A stretch of DNA of 64,000 bases from Ephydatia muelleri (Eukaryota > Porifera > Demospongiae > Spongillida > Spongillidae), in the NCBI GenBank assembly GCA_013339895.1, contig JABACO010000018.1, positions 2,325,449 through 2,389,448 of the forward strand, read 5' to 3'. The translations under genes and the position numbers were made by a program. The notes under the pieces were generated by a model. That model saw nothing but the letters and a program-made list of their open reading frames with translations, had not been told where the DNA came from and did not search any database. Below are positions 34,290 to 46,439 of this stretch, piece by piece (the stretch's first letter is position 1; each line of letters begins with the position of its first letter).

Positions 34290-34985
34290 CTCTAAGGAGT
34301 GTATGGTGGGGAGGAGGAGGAAAGGAGTGTATGGTGGGGAGGAGGAAAGGAGTGTATGGTGGGGAGGAGGAAAGGAGTGTATGGTGGGGAGGAGGGGAGT
34401 GTATGGTGGCGAGGAGGAAAGAAGTGTATGGTGGGGAGGAGGAAAGGAGGTATGGTACGATTGCGTGTAGAGAGAAGGAAGTGAGCAATACATGTTTCTC
34501 CTTCCACCACACTCTTTTCCTCTTCCCCACTACACTCCTTTCCTCCTCCCCACCATACACTCCTCTCCTCCTTCCCACCATACACTCCTTTCCTCCTCCC
34601 CACCATACATTCCTTTCCTCCTCCCCACCGTACACTCCTTTCCTCCTTCCCACCATACACTCCTCTCCTCCTTCCCACCATACACTCCTTTCCTCCTCCC
34701 CACCATACATTCCTTTCCTCCTCCCCACCGTACACTCCTTTCCTCCTTCCCACCATACACTCCTCTCCTCCTCCCCACCATACACTCCTCTCCTCCTTCC
34801 CACCATACACTCCTTTCCTCCTCCCCACCATACACTCCTTTCCTCCTCCCCACCATACACTCCTTTCCTCCTCCCCACCATACACTCCTTTCCTCCTTCC
34901 CACCATACACTCCTCTCCTCCTTCCCACCATACACTCCTTTCCTCCTCTTCACCATACATGTACTCTTTTCCTCCTTCCCAGAGG
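34290..34985. repeat. 25-bp minisatellite in both orientations (right arm)
   Basis: G-rich units run from 34297 to 34450, then C-rich (complement) units run from about 34497 to 34985. The left arm has only one block, so the right arm gained a second, inverted block. The ORFs here (up to 259 codons) are artefacts. Confidence 0.92.
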
Positions 34986-35579
34986 GGTGTGGCTAACAGT
35001 TTGCAACTTTGACATAAGTTAAATTCTTCGTCATTGAACTGTTCAGTCTACTAGTCTTGTACACCATCTACCCTTCCAGTGTGAATCATGCCCATTTATT
35101 TGAGAAATACGTTAACAGCCTATTAAAAAAAAAAAAAAAACTAAATGAAAACATATCTGTTCTAATTCCTGGTGGCTCATCATTAGAAGTTAACATTCCT
35201 CTAAATAATATATAGTCCAGTTACATGTAAATTCAAGTGATATCAGAGACAGTCGTACCACCTGGATCCATGTATCATTAAAATTGTGATTGCATCATGC
35301 ATTATTAGGGCAGTGTTTTGTGCACGTGGTGTGCGAGGGGTAATTCCACCCACACCAACCACTGACCACATGTCTGCTCTCAGCCATTACCAAAATAATA
35401 CCTCTGGGTTTTGGGAATTTTAGTTTGTGCATTAAATTGGAGCGTATATAATTATATATACATTTATTTATTTTTCTTTCTCAATGCTATTGTGATGGCC
35501 AATTAATTATTACAATGATTGATAGTTGATGCACCTCGATGTATTAGGTTGTACAATGATCTACTCACTCTTTTCTCAG

Positions 35580-36045
35580 GTGCTTCAAGCTTCCAACTTG
35601 ATTGTGGCCATGACTGGAGATGGTACTAATGACGCCATTGCACTGAAACGTGCAGACATTGGAATAGGAATGGGGAAGAGTGGCACAGATGTGTGCCCTG
35701 AGACCGGGGATATGATACTCCTTGAGGACAATTTTGCCACCGTCTTATGAGTGCATTAAGTGTAGTCGCTGTACTTTAAACACTGGTTGTGGGTGGGTGT
35801 GTTTGTGGGTGTGTTTGGGAGTGTGTTTTTGTGGTGTTTGGGTATGTGTTGTGTGTGGGTGTGCACACATGCAGAGCTACTATCGAAGAGGGTAAAGCAA
35901 TCTATTACAACACAAGGAATTTTCAACTGAGCACATAAGTTGATGAAGGCAAATGAACATCATTTTAGTCAACATCAAAATGGATGTAACAAGGAACAAC
36001 TAATTACACCCTGATACATTCCCCCCTCTCTCTCTCTCTCTCTAG

Positions 36046-36082
<37 letters not shown>

Positions 36083-36802
36083 CCTCTCTCCTTACTCTCT
36101 CTCTCTCCCTTTCTCCTCCCTTTTCTCTTTCACGCTCTCTCACAGTCTCTTGTTCTTTCACTCTCTCTCCCCCCCTCTCTCTCCCCCTCTCCAAAACCAC
36201 CTTAGGAGTTGAGGCAATAGACAGTGAGCCAATCATCAACCTCCATCCAGCTCATCACACAGGTTTCCGTGGCATCGCTTGCCAACGTGTGTGGGACACT
36301 TTGGGTCTTCTAGAAGGAAGGTAAGCATCCAAGAAAGGTAGGAAGGAGAATGGATGGTTTGGTGGGTCACAGAGCTATATGATCAAAGATGGGAGGAGGA
36401 GGATAAGGGAAGTGGAAGAGGTTACTGAAGATGGTGGGGAGGGTTTATTACATGGTCACCATTAAACCACTCATTACTGACCTGCTTCTCTTTGCCTGCC
36501 ATAACTCTGCAGCTCGAGGACAGCATGGTACACCAAGAAGATACCGCCTAGACCTTCAGCTGTTTTGTGCTATTCGACATGTTCAATGCCCTCACCTGCC
36601 GGTCCCAGGTAACCCCTTCTATCCCAACTGACCCAATCTCCTCTGTAGGACAAGCCAGCATTCTCCATTGGGCTGTTCTCCAATAGAGTATTCTTGTATG
36701 CCATTGGGGGTTCTTCGGTATGCCAACTTTTGGTCATCTACTTTCCCCTCCTCCAAGCCATCTTCCAGACTGAGGCATTGTCACTGGAAGACATGGTGTT
36801 CT
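35580..36802 (+). pseudogene. SPCA-type Ca2+/Mn2+-ATPase C-terminal pseudogene (right arm)
   Basis: Exon-like pieces in order are 35580-35746 ([14 protein letters not shown], hinge), 35875-35934 (IEEGKAIYYN, then FQLS with a 9-bp deletion), about 36205-36321 (LGVEAID, then VSVASLANVCGTLWVF), 36513-36608 (TFSCFVLFDMFNALTCRSQ) and 36649-36802 ([26 protein letters not shown]). They match successive C-terminal membrane and loop segments of ATP2C1-type pumps. Damage includes the first two donors (GT to AT), an in-frame TAG after LWVF, a TAG before TFSCF, and no exon for the LWINIIM segment. The gene cannot make a pump. Confidence 0.85.
36028..36190. repeat. (CT)n-rich tract
   Basis: A polypyrimidine CT repeat within the SPCA pseudogene, where the missing exon would be expected. 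Confidence 0.9.
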
Positions 36803-37204
36803 GTTAAGCCACCTGACCCCTCTCTCAAGAAGGAACCAGCCCATCCTGCCCCAAGATGAGCCTAAAGAGTTACGGCCAACCCAGTACTTAATCCCGTAAT
36901 CAGGCTCAGCACACATGCCCCACCCTGTGATGGTAGCCATGTGAGTAGATCCATTGTACAGGGTGGAGTCTTGGTGTCCCTGGTGTACACATTACACAGC
37001 CAAAAGTTATCACTATTAGTGAAAAGTCTTATTAAGGCAAAAACCATGTAGCAATATTGATGTTAAAAGTAACGTCATTTTGTGTTGTGCCAGACAACAT
37101 CTTTAATGCAGAGTGATCACCGAGTACTAGCAAACCATTGTTTTGTCAGGAAAACAATAAAAAAAACCCCAACTCAATAAGTAATCATAATAAATAATAT
37201 CTGT

Positions 37205-37426
37205 ATATGGGATCACTTCCACGAAAAGGGACCTAGTGCAGGTTTTTTCAAGATTTCAATTATTCTAGAAGTTCTCTACACAGTGATTCTGAGAATGGGA
37301 CTATCTGACATGGAGTTGTAAAGCGCTGAATTTTGCCATTTTGACACAAGCATTACATTTCTGTTGCGTGCATAAAAGTTTAAAAAATTTATGTATACTA
37401 GGTCCCTTTTCGTGGAAATCCCATAT
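37205..37426. mobile_element. 222-bp MITE, AGGTCCCTTTTCG family, complete copy
   Basis: The inverted ends read ATATGGGATCACTTCCACGA with AAAAGGGACCTAG on the left, and the complement on the right with small gaps. No coding capacity. A second, partly truncated copy is at 43865-44070, and an end fragment is near 6036-6112. Confidence 0.85.
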
Positions 37427-38889
37427 GTATACTTTTTTCTATTTACGAACGAACCTTTGTTGTGCGGCAAGATAATGATAAAAATTCTAAATTCAGAGGA
37501 ATGTAGGATTGGATGGCAAGGGTGGTATCAAAAGGAAGGAGACAATATTGAGTGTAAACGGAAAACCCATATTTTGCATGTTTATAGAGTATATATACAT
37601 GTACATGTAGGTCTGTGACTGTTTCCTTTTACACTCCAAGCTTATTTCCTTACTTTTTACACCACCATTACCATTCAATCCTATATCAAAGAGAAATTTT
37701 TATTATCTTGTTTCCCTAGTTATTGGAGTAAAGCCAGATAACTTTACAACCACAAACATACTAGTATAAGTAAAGCACTATGCATAAAGCCCATACCTAC
37801 GCACACTTGAAACAAATTCCATCTATGTGCTTTTAGGCTGTCAATCCCGGTTGGCAGCGTCCTTGGATATGGATTAGCTGGCAATATTCGTTTCGTCCGC
37901 TTTAGCAAGAGACAGCTGGGCAGGGACGTGAAGCCAGTGGAGGTCCACAGTGAGCTACCTAGAGTTAGCAGGCATTGGAGTCTGAAATTATGTAATCTTA
38001 TCAACATTATGAACAAAAGTTACATCTCTAAACTATAAAATTCTCCAACTATTTTCCTTGCAGTTGTGTGGACTCTCTTCTGACCTTGATGTTCATGCAA
38101 AGCATGTGGCTACATTTACACTACATAGATAGGAAAATACAAAGACAACATGAGCCTGCCATACAGGTGATTTGCCATGGGAGTAGGTTCCCCATACAGC
38201 GGTATGCTCAACCCCCACCCCCCTTATCAGTGAACAAATTGGACAGCTCCTCAGATCAAGGTACTGTATTAGCTCGTCAACAATCTTCATCAGAAAGTTG
38301 ATCATCAATAACAATAATATGATAATCTGTCTGAGCACATGGGAAGCTCACAGCAAATAGAGTGACCACATTCTGTACTAAAGCGTGTGTCTTACTTCAA
38401 GGTGATTTTGTGATGGACATAGCTACACCCTAAATCAAGATTGTCAATCTCAGCTCGAACTTCCATGTTATGTTCTTATTGCAGAGTGACTTTATTTTCA
38501 GTTCTACTGCTGTTTCAACAGTGGTGAGCAATAGACACTCATTTGTGCATTTTTGATGTATGCGGGTGACCACTATTAGCAGCTCATTTGAGGATTAAAC
38601 TTCGACGCAACACTCGTTATACTTTACACTCGGCTTCGCTCGGGAGAAATGACACAAAGTTGAGGGATGAAAATAGTGTGACTAAAGTATTTACTTCTGG
38701 CCACACCTCTCAACTACGTCACCAGGAGTAGTTTCACTCCCCCAATCCTCTAATGTATAGGTGCTACATGCATGTGAACATCTGCACTCATTCTTTCCCG
38801 GACACCTTGTTTATATACATAATTATACATGTATAAGTAAAACTGTATCTGTCCTGTTTATACATAACGTATAATCAGCGAAAGCTTGC
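37427..38889. other. outer right arm, upstream of the receptor gene
   Basis: 38160-38300 and 38690-38889 match the left-arm sequence upstream of its receptor gene in inverted orientation. The roughly 390 bp between them are absent from the left arm. No additional gene is seen. Confidence 0.5.
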
Positions 38890-39972
38890 ATGGAGAAAAC
38901 CAGCGCTCTCAACACGACTGAACTAGGGGAAAACTCGTCTGCAGCAACTGGACTCACAGAGCTAGTAGTGATCTTCGCGCCCGTATTGCTCGTGCAGTTA
39001 TTACTTGGCCTGGTCTCAAATCTCCTCCTAATCGCTCTACTCGTGAAGGCCAGCAGTGTGAATGGACAGAACAACATCAACATCTACCTCTACTCCGTGG
39101 CGATCAACAATCTACTCACTCTTTTCCCAGCACTAACGTTGCTGATATCAACTGTGACCAAGGAATGGGTACTGGGACAGACAATGTGCTCACTGAACCA
39201 GTTCGTTACCTACACGGTAGCTGTACCACATTCCTTTCTACAAGCGTTGATCAGTCGAGAGAGGTACAGAGCAGTTGTTCATTTCTCCGAGTGGAAACCG
39301 TACTCGAAAATAACGTATATCTACGTAGCCGTGGTCTGGATAACTGCAATATGCTCTGGAGTGATTGGCCTCGTTCAGGGGAGACAGATCGTGGGGACTA
39401 CGAAAGACGTCCTTTCTTGCTATTTACCGAATAGTTGGATGGACGAACGACGTTTGCTTCCATTGGTCGTTGTATACTTGCTAGGATCATTTATCGGTCT
39501 CACAGCTTCGCTTGCTTTCAGCACCGTCCACTACGCCTACACGTTCAAAGCGCTTTATATCCTCAAAAGAAATCGTATTCCTATGGATCCGGTGATGCTT
39601 GGCCACAAGGACATCCCGGCCATCTCCTTGGAAGCTGAAGTAAGGACACTCAAGTCAATGGCTTTCGTATTCTTCTTTTCAATGGTACCGCTCCTTTCTT
39701 GTTGTGGTTATGTCATTGCAATGACATTGGTAGCCATTAGTGAAGGGAAACCTGCGAACGTGCCACTGCTGCACGTTGCTATGGCTGTGTGCGCCTACTT
39801 CATACCCACAGTAAGTCCATTGCTCCTGTTGGCAATAAATAAGAGATTCAGAACTCGAATAAAGGATCTGTTGCGATGGCAGTTGAAACCTACGAATGCT
39901 ACTGGTGGCGATGCTATGGCATGCGCGTGCAAATTAAGGTCAACCCACTACTGGCACACCAGCGCGAGGTAG
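38890..39972 (+). CDS. rhodopsin-like (class A) 7TM receptor, right-arm copy
   Basis: This is an intronless frame of 360 residues, collinear and highly similar to the left-arm receptor (24352-25395). It shares the ERY motif after TM3, the loop-2 cysteine (VLSCYLP) and the SPLLLLAIN ending of TM7. Differences are an extra three residues in the N terminus (NSSAATG), loss of three residues before TM7, and a different C-terminal tail. The last 15 or so residues (CKLRSTHYWHTSAR) replace the ASAS stop of the other copy, so this protein is longer and gains cysteines in the tail (CACK). Both frames are intact, which suggests selection on both. Ligand and coupling are unknown. Confidence 0.88.
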   Translation: MEKTSALNTTELGENSSAATGLTELVVIFAPVLLVQLLLGLVSNLLLIALLVKASSVNGQNNINIYLYSVAINNLLTLFPALTLLISTVTKEWVLGQTMCSLNQFVTYTVAVPHSFLQALISRERYRAVVHFSEWKPYSKITYIYVAVVWITAICSGVIGLVQGRQIVGTTKDVLSCYLPNSWMDERRLLPLVVVYLLGSFIGLTASLAFSTVHYAYTFKALYILKRNRIPMDPVMLGHKDIPAISLEAEVRTLKSMAFVFFFSMVPLLSCCGYVIAMTLVAISEGKPANVPLLHVAMAVCAYFIPTVSPLLLLAINKRFRTRIKDLLRWQLKPTNATGGDAMACACKLRSTHYWHTSAR

Positions 39973-40061
39973 GCAACGAACGCTAAAGACAAGAAGTGGA
40001 CAACTGATGTAAACGTTTGGTACATGCACAAATTTAAGACTAGCTAGTCCATCGATCAGGT

Positions 40062-42028
40062 ATGATGTTGAGAAGAAAAGGACACAAGTTTGTAAGTGAA
40101 ATTACTGGGAGAGTGACTGTCTTCTGTCGAGGCTGCCATATTATAATAAACGAGCATGTGATCCAGAGTTTGTTGACTGAGTGCTATTAACATCAGGCTG
40201 TGCAAGATGCAAAGTGCATGTTGTGTAATAATATGGGATTCAAAAGATGAGTACACAACTCCTGATGTTGTCAAGCCTCCATATATTACTATTGTACCAT
40301 TTAACACAGTCATTTCAGCTGCACGGCCAGTTCAAATAATAAATCCCGAGTTCCTTTTATATGCCAATTCCTCCTTTAAGTGATGCCTTTTGCAAGAGCC
40401 ACCACGGTTAGCATCAAAGATCACTGAGATACACATGAACCTATTCATGTGAGCAGCCCTATTCTTCTGTTAGGACGATCCACATATGAGATGGGGGTGA
40501 CTGAGGGGATGGGGGACGAGGCTACGGAGGAGGATGGGGACGAGGCTACGGAGGAGGATGGGGACAAGGCTATGGAGGAGGATGGGGACGAGACAGTGTT
40601 GTACTATTGATGTGTACAATTATGTTTAAAAACAATGCTTGCGGTTTATGCTTGTTTAGGATCTGGGAATGAGACTTCACCAACTTCAATCACAGTTAAA
40701 CCACACCAATATGCATCATGTAATACGAACATTAGCATCATCTGGCATTGTACCTAATATGGTGATTTGTCTATTTACATCCAAGTGTGGGTTCAATTAC
40801 AAAGTTGAAACACATTATAACCCCACTAAACACAACTAATTGCAAGGTTGCATGCACACATGTGCACACTACACACAAATGCGCACACTGCACACATACA
40901 TACACACCACACACGTGCACACATATACACACATGTGCATACCCAAATGACCGATGCACACCACGATTCCACTGCTAATGCAGTCAACAGTACCTTGTAT
41001 GGCTGCATGTGTGTAGTCTATGCCCGTGCTACAAATGTATTATTTAGATGCAAGCCATATTGTCCATGGTAGGATTGTTGGAATGATCTGAACTTTACTA
41101 GTACATGTACATGTAGGAGAATTTGCAAGTCTTGCAAGCCAGACGTACTTTAACACACTATGCCTGAAGCCAACAAATTAAAGCTTTTAAAATGAATCCT
41201 TATCTGTTGCTGGGTGTGCACGTGTGTGGTGTGTATATATGTGTGCAGTGTGCGCATTTGTGTGTAGTGTGCATGCAACCTTGCAATTAGTTGTGTTTAG
41301 TGGGGTTTATAATGTGTTTCAACTTTGTAATTGAACCCACACTTGAATGTAAATAGACAAATCACCATATTAGGTACAATGCCAGATGATGCTAATGTTC
41401 GTATTACATGATGCATATTGGTGTGGTTTAACTGTGATTGAAGTTGACCTAATCAAGCATTGACCGCAAGCATTGTTTTTACACATAATTGTACACATCA
41501 ATAGTACACAACACTGTCTCGTCCCCATCCTCCTCCATAGCCTTGTCCCCATCCTCCTCCGTAGCCTCGTCCCCCATTCCCTCAGTCACCCCCATCTCAT
41601 ATGTGGATCGTCCTAACAGAAGAATAGGGCTGCTCACATGAATAGGTTCATGTGTATCTCAGTGATCTTTGATGCTAACCATGGTGGCTCTTGCAAAAGG
41701 CATCACTTAAAGGAGGAATTGGCATATAAAAGGAACTCGGGATACAAAATTATTGCCGTGCAGCTGAAATGACTGTGTTAAATAAAAATGGTGGTACAAT
41801 AATAATATGTGGAGGCTTGAAAACAAGAGTTGTGTACTCATCATTTGAATCCCATATTCTTACACAACATGCACTTTGCATCTTGCACAGCCTCATGTTA
41901 ATAGCACTCAGTTAACAAACTCTGGATCACATGTTCATTTATTATAATATGGCAGCCTCGACGGAAGACAGTCACTTTCTGTGTAAATTTCACTTACAAA
42001 CTTGTGTCCATTTCTTCTCAACATCAAA
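40062..42028. repeat. 2-kb palindrome abutting the large palindrome
   Basis: The left arm (40062-about 40930) and right arm (about 41205-42028) are inverted copies. Landmarks are GACAGTCACT/AGTGACTGTC with the GGCTGCCATATTATAATA stretch, a 24-bp GACGAGGCTACGGAGGAGGA repeat (40500-40590; complement at 41520-41580), and a GT/CA tract near the centre. There is no coding capacity. It may be a large foldback element or a second inverted duplication. Confidence 0.85.
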
Positions 42029-42678
42029 AAGGACCCATTTTTTAGTAGGCTTGAAGCAACCAGGGTACTTCTTGTCCAGACATCATTAAGTGAAGCACAA
42101 CTATTGGTGTATTGAACGCATTGTTGGACTATGTGTTGACTCAGACTGCTTCATCGGTCAGTAAGCAACATACGTGTAGCATTGAGGAGCAGGACATCCA
42201 GTTCAGGAAATGAAATGTTTTTGGACTCTGCAAACTAATTAAACATAGTATGTTGATCGAAATGCATCTAACATGCATGGGATAGTGACCAAAACATTTT
42301 TGTGGTAGAACAAAAGGCCTTCAACAGACTATGTTCGGGGCTTGTCCAGCAAAACCATCTCGGATATTAGCATGTTTCATAAAGGTCTGAATAACTATAA
42401 TACTCACTAGAAGAGACATGCAGCTAACACTACAAGAAGTGCCGTACTTGGGCTTGCTCCAATGTGCTGTCTGGTCATTACCTTGCAAATCAGAAGTAAG
42501 AATATAATTTGGATTAAAATAATGATCAATACAAATATCATTCTTATTACGGACTTGTCCATGCATTCACCTGTGCTGGCATATTACCTTGTCAGCACAT
42601 TAATTTCTGTTCATTTGCTGGCATGAGTGAAGTGAAGCAATGGTTCAGGTATATAAAATTGCTTATTGCTTATTTCAG

Positions 42679-42808
42679 GCCTGCGTATTAACCTTCAGTA
42701 CATAATGGACTCTGTTAACCTCGATATCATTCAGACAGCAGCAGAGCAGTCCATGCAACAAGCTGTAACTGTGGTGAAGTCAAACCCGACTGTCAGACTA
42801 ATGGAGAG
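42679..42808 (+). CDS. candidate exon of an unidentified gene
   Basis: A 130-bp stretch has a good acceptor (TTATTTCAG) and donor (GAGAG/GTAATT). Its open frame reads LQYIMDSVNLDIIQTAAEQ and then VVKSNPTVRLME, which looks helical and coding-like. I do not recognise the protein. A second open block with a GT donor follows at about 42933-43084 (VGICSISTPEHIIAQTW). The candidate exons may belong with the segment at 43650-44110 that is duplicated at 57640-57940. Confidence 0.35.
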
Positions 42809-43864
42809 GTAATTTGTACACATTCTACAACCTAACTTACATGTCTCTGAATGCATAAATGTCCATGGGTAATAAGCAACGCATATCACCATGACTCCAC
42901 ATACCATTTAACTGTCCCCTGTTTGGCTGGAAGGTGCGGAAAGCACTGTTAAACAAAAAAGTTTATATTCTGCCATTGAGTACTAGTAGGATTGTTGGGA
43001 TCTGCTCTATCTCCACTCCAGAGCACATAATTGCTCAGACATGGGAGATAGAGTGCACTGGAATTGTACTTCCTCTAGTGAAGGTACAGTACAGTCTTAT
43101 ACTGAAGCACTATATATGATAATAACGTCCTCAGGTTTAAATGTAACTGGAGTTGTTAATGACAACCAGCTGTAGGTCAATTAAAAATGTATGTGTGTGA
43201 GGAACTTGGACACCTCAATTTTGTATGATACATGGCATGGTGGGCTTTCATCTATCAAAGTGTTTATGCATGTGCTTTAATAGTAAATTCTTGCACGGTA
43301 GGTACCAAGAATGTTGCCAAGGAATTGAGAAAGATCAGCAGAGGGACCGTTCATAGTAGGGACATCACATGGTTCACTCAACTATCTAATAAGGAAGGCA
43401 CATGCAATTACAGCACCACCTGTACACTCCTTACATTTTAATCTATAAATAGCTAGAAAAACCGAATTGGTGGATGAAGAACTGCGCCAAATAACTTGAT
43501 GACCTTTGTGACAAAATAATCAAGCATTTCCAGGTTTAGTTCATAGATCGAATGCTTCTTACATGTACATGTAAACTCATAATAATAATTCTTTTGTAAA
43601 GGGTTCTCATTTTGGGCATCAACAAGAGAGTCCATGCTGTGTTCCAGGGTATATCAACCACACACAGTACTGCTTAAGGATCCTGACACCATCAGAATGT
43701 ATGAAAAGGCACTGCAAAAGACTGATATTCTTCCATCGCCCAGATCACCACACTACTTACAATGTACTCTGGGTTCATGCAGGTTTGTAAATAATAAACA
43801 TTTCACTTTGTATGTGACATCCGGCACAGGTACATCAAAAGAAACAGACATGAATGAAAAGTAA

Positions 43865-44070
43865 CAAATGGATCGTTTCTGCAAAAACGGACCTAGCGCA
43901 CACATTATAAATTTCCAGTACACACAATAGAAATGTAATGCTTGTGTTGAAATGTATGGCGAATTAAAATTTCAGAGCCTTACAACTCAATGACAGATAC
44001 TTCGATTCTCAGTGCACAAGAAGCAATGTGTAGAGAACATTTTCAGACTTCTAGAATATCAAGAGATTTG
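43865..44070. mobile_element. MITE of the AGGTCCCTTTTCG family, second copy
   Basis: This is the inverse complement of about 170 bp of the 37205 copy, including CGGACCTAGCGCA at its left end and GTGTAGAGAAC...CTTCTAGAAT internally. The far end is truncated. Confidence 0.75.
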
Positions 44071-44239
44071 AGGCAGTGTATGAGTCAGAAGGCATTTATG
44101 AATAGTGCAGGGCTGAATATGTGTTACTTACATATTGTTTTGTTTGCTATATGGTCATTGTGGTTATGTCACTGCATGGCTGGGATGCATGAGTAGCACC
44201 ATCTTGTGGCATATTGCACATCAAACCTATATTATCACA

Positions 44240-44685
44240 TATTGTGTGTCTGTGTGTGTGCTTGTGCATGTGTATTTGTGCATGTGTGATTGTGTGTGTG
44301 GGTGTGTATTTGCGCATGTTTGTGCATGTGGTGTGTGTTTGCATTGTGGTGTGTAGTGTGGTGTGATTGATGGTGTGTCACAGTGTGGTGTGTGTGTGTG
44401 GTCTGTAGTGTGGTGTGTGTGTGGTGCACAGTGTTGTGTTTGGTGGTGTGTCACAGGTGGTGTGTGGTGTGTGGTGTGTGGTGTGTGGTGTGTGTGGTGT
44501 GTGTGGTGTGTGGTGTGTGTGGTGTGTGGTGTGTGTGGTGTGGTGTGTGGTGTGTGGTGTGTGGTGTGTGTGGTATGTGGTGTGTGGTGTGTGTATGTGT
44601 GGTGTGTGGTGTGTGGTGTGTGTATGTGTGGTGTGTGGTGTGTGTCTGTGTGGTGTGGTGTGTGTGTGGGTGTTGCCTATGTACC
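44240..44685. repeat. GT-rich compound microsatellite
   Basis: TGTGG, GTGTGTG and GTGTATGTG variants run over about 450 bp. The Cys/Val/Trp-rich ORFs are artefacts. Confidence 0.92.
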
Positions 44686-46439
44686 CAATGTTGGGTGTGA
44701 ATTAATTGAATTTGAATTGAATTTCAGAAGTAATTTCAAAACAGCTCCTTTTAGAACGACCATTAATAACGAAGGATTTACTTATCTTGTCTGCACTTAC
44801 ACATGTGATGCATCAAATTGACAAACACCTCTTTACATATGTATAGGACAGAACCATAGTACACCTTGTATGCTCAACACACACCTCCTCCCCACCTGGC
44901 TCTGGCCTGATAGCATCTACAGACATACTGTGTTGGTCGGATGCTCAGTTCTACATAGGGGCAGCCAGAGCCAGCAGAGCTTCATAGGCATGGCAGGATT
45001 GATAAGATTAGAGCATGATGTTTACACATTATCATTCCCTTGAAGCACAATTTTTATTTAGTGCTCATCCCACAGATTCCAATGCCCAGATCATCTCCCT
45101 AAAGGGTTTACACATGGAATAGCACATTGACCTTTGGCGCTCTAACCTACACCCACCAATAATCTGACAGGACTCATGTTGGATTGGACAAAACTTTAAT
45201 TATTACAAAATGCATGTCTTTGTCATGCGCACACATTCCGTATGTGTACAAAACCTATAAAGGAAACTGGGTTTCGAGAAAAACAGTCAAAGCATACATC
45301 AGCTGTACTAGTACTGTAAAGATTGATCATATTAGGATGCACTTCAGTTGCACGTTTTCCCAATGTAAAAAAAGACATAGCAGGAAAGCAGCGCGAGAAT
45401 CCTGCGAGCTCACAAAACTGTGCTACACTAGACTTGCTGAGCTCACGTGATTCCAAAGTATCGCAAGCGCCTTATATACACCTCAGAAGGTAGCGATTGT
45501 ATGCACTTGTGGTGCATCGCATTATTTATGCACAATCTCCTCGTGCTCTTAGAATAGCCTTTTAAAGGCCAAATTTATGCTCCGTTTGCTATCTTTTATA
45601 GCTACAGAGGTAAATCATTAGCAGTTACATAGATGTCTTCCACTTAAGTATAGCCACAAAATCACATATCTGCATAGCATATGCCTACATGTGAATGCTT
45701 AAATTCGTTTATACTATAACAGAAAAGTAGCTTCATTTTTAAATGTAAGGATACTACAAGGCTGTCTACTCTCATTGAATGTGTGGGAAGTAGGCCCTCC
45801 ACCCAAAATTTTTTGAAATTGGTTTGGTGTTCCATAGCAACGAACCGGACAACCAAATCCCTGTAGAATGTGCTATACACAAAGCACACTGACACCTAAG
45901 CCATACGATGCTGATTAAACACCTCTGATCTTTGTATGATATATAAAATCATGTGGTCTTACCATACAAAAACGTGTCAGTTTTGTGGCTTGAAGACAGG
46001 TGACTTATTTCAGCATGTACAGACCGTGTGAGTTCTAAAGACTATAGCGACTCCCTCGATGGGCTAATACACAACTTTATCTGTATGGTACTTACATACT
46101 TGTACTCGTTTTTACAAAGACGTGCGTCACCAAATATTCCGGAGGTGTTCAAACCACTTTAAAAATCACAATTTATGCTGGCTATTCGATTACCTACGCA
46201 TACTTATTCCAGGGTCATATGAAAAAGGTTAAAGTGTTGTGTGTTTTATATCATGTATCATGGTTTCCATTTCTGAAGATGGCCCATGCGTACAAATTAT
46301 ATGAAAGCACTTAAATAATGTGCACAGGGCACAAGACGCCTAAGGGTTGCTGTTGCTGGTTGAAGACGTACATATACATATGCTAAGTGAGAATTAAGTA
46401 TATTTCTTTCTCTTTTGTGGTGGGGGATGGCAGCTATAA

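Larger units (their letters stand above)
24268..40060. repeat. 15.8-kb imperfect palindrome (inverted segmental duplication)
   Basis: The left arm (about 24268-31557) and right arm (about 32208-40060) are inverted copies around a spacer of about 650 bp. Matching landmarks are the outer edges (TCCATCGATCAG in the right arm, complement in the left), the two receptor genes (25395-24352 and 38890-39972), their shared upstream sequence, SPCA-like exons (27914-27748 and 35580-35746), the 25-bp minisatellite, and the inner blocks near 31330-31550 and 32210-32450. The arms differ by many indels, so the duplication is not recent. An assembly artefact joining two haplotypes head to head should also be considered. 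Confidence 0.9.
43652..45648. repeat. segmental duplication, copy 1
   Basis: This matches 57646-59364 in the same orientation: the exon-like start (YCLRI region), a GT-rich block, an ACACCTCCTCCCC block, and the common end ACAGAGGTAAA...CACTTAAGTAT. This copy carries a MITE insertion at 43865-44070 that copy 2 lacks, and a longer GT block. Confidence 0.85.

Noticed and set aside
34204..35022. ORFs up to 259 codons over the right-arm minisatellite
   Set aside because: Same repeat artefact as the left arm; no unique domain.
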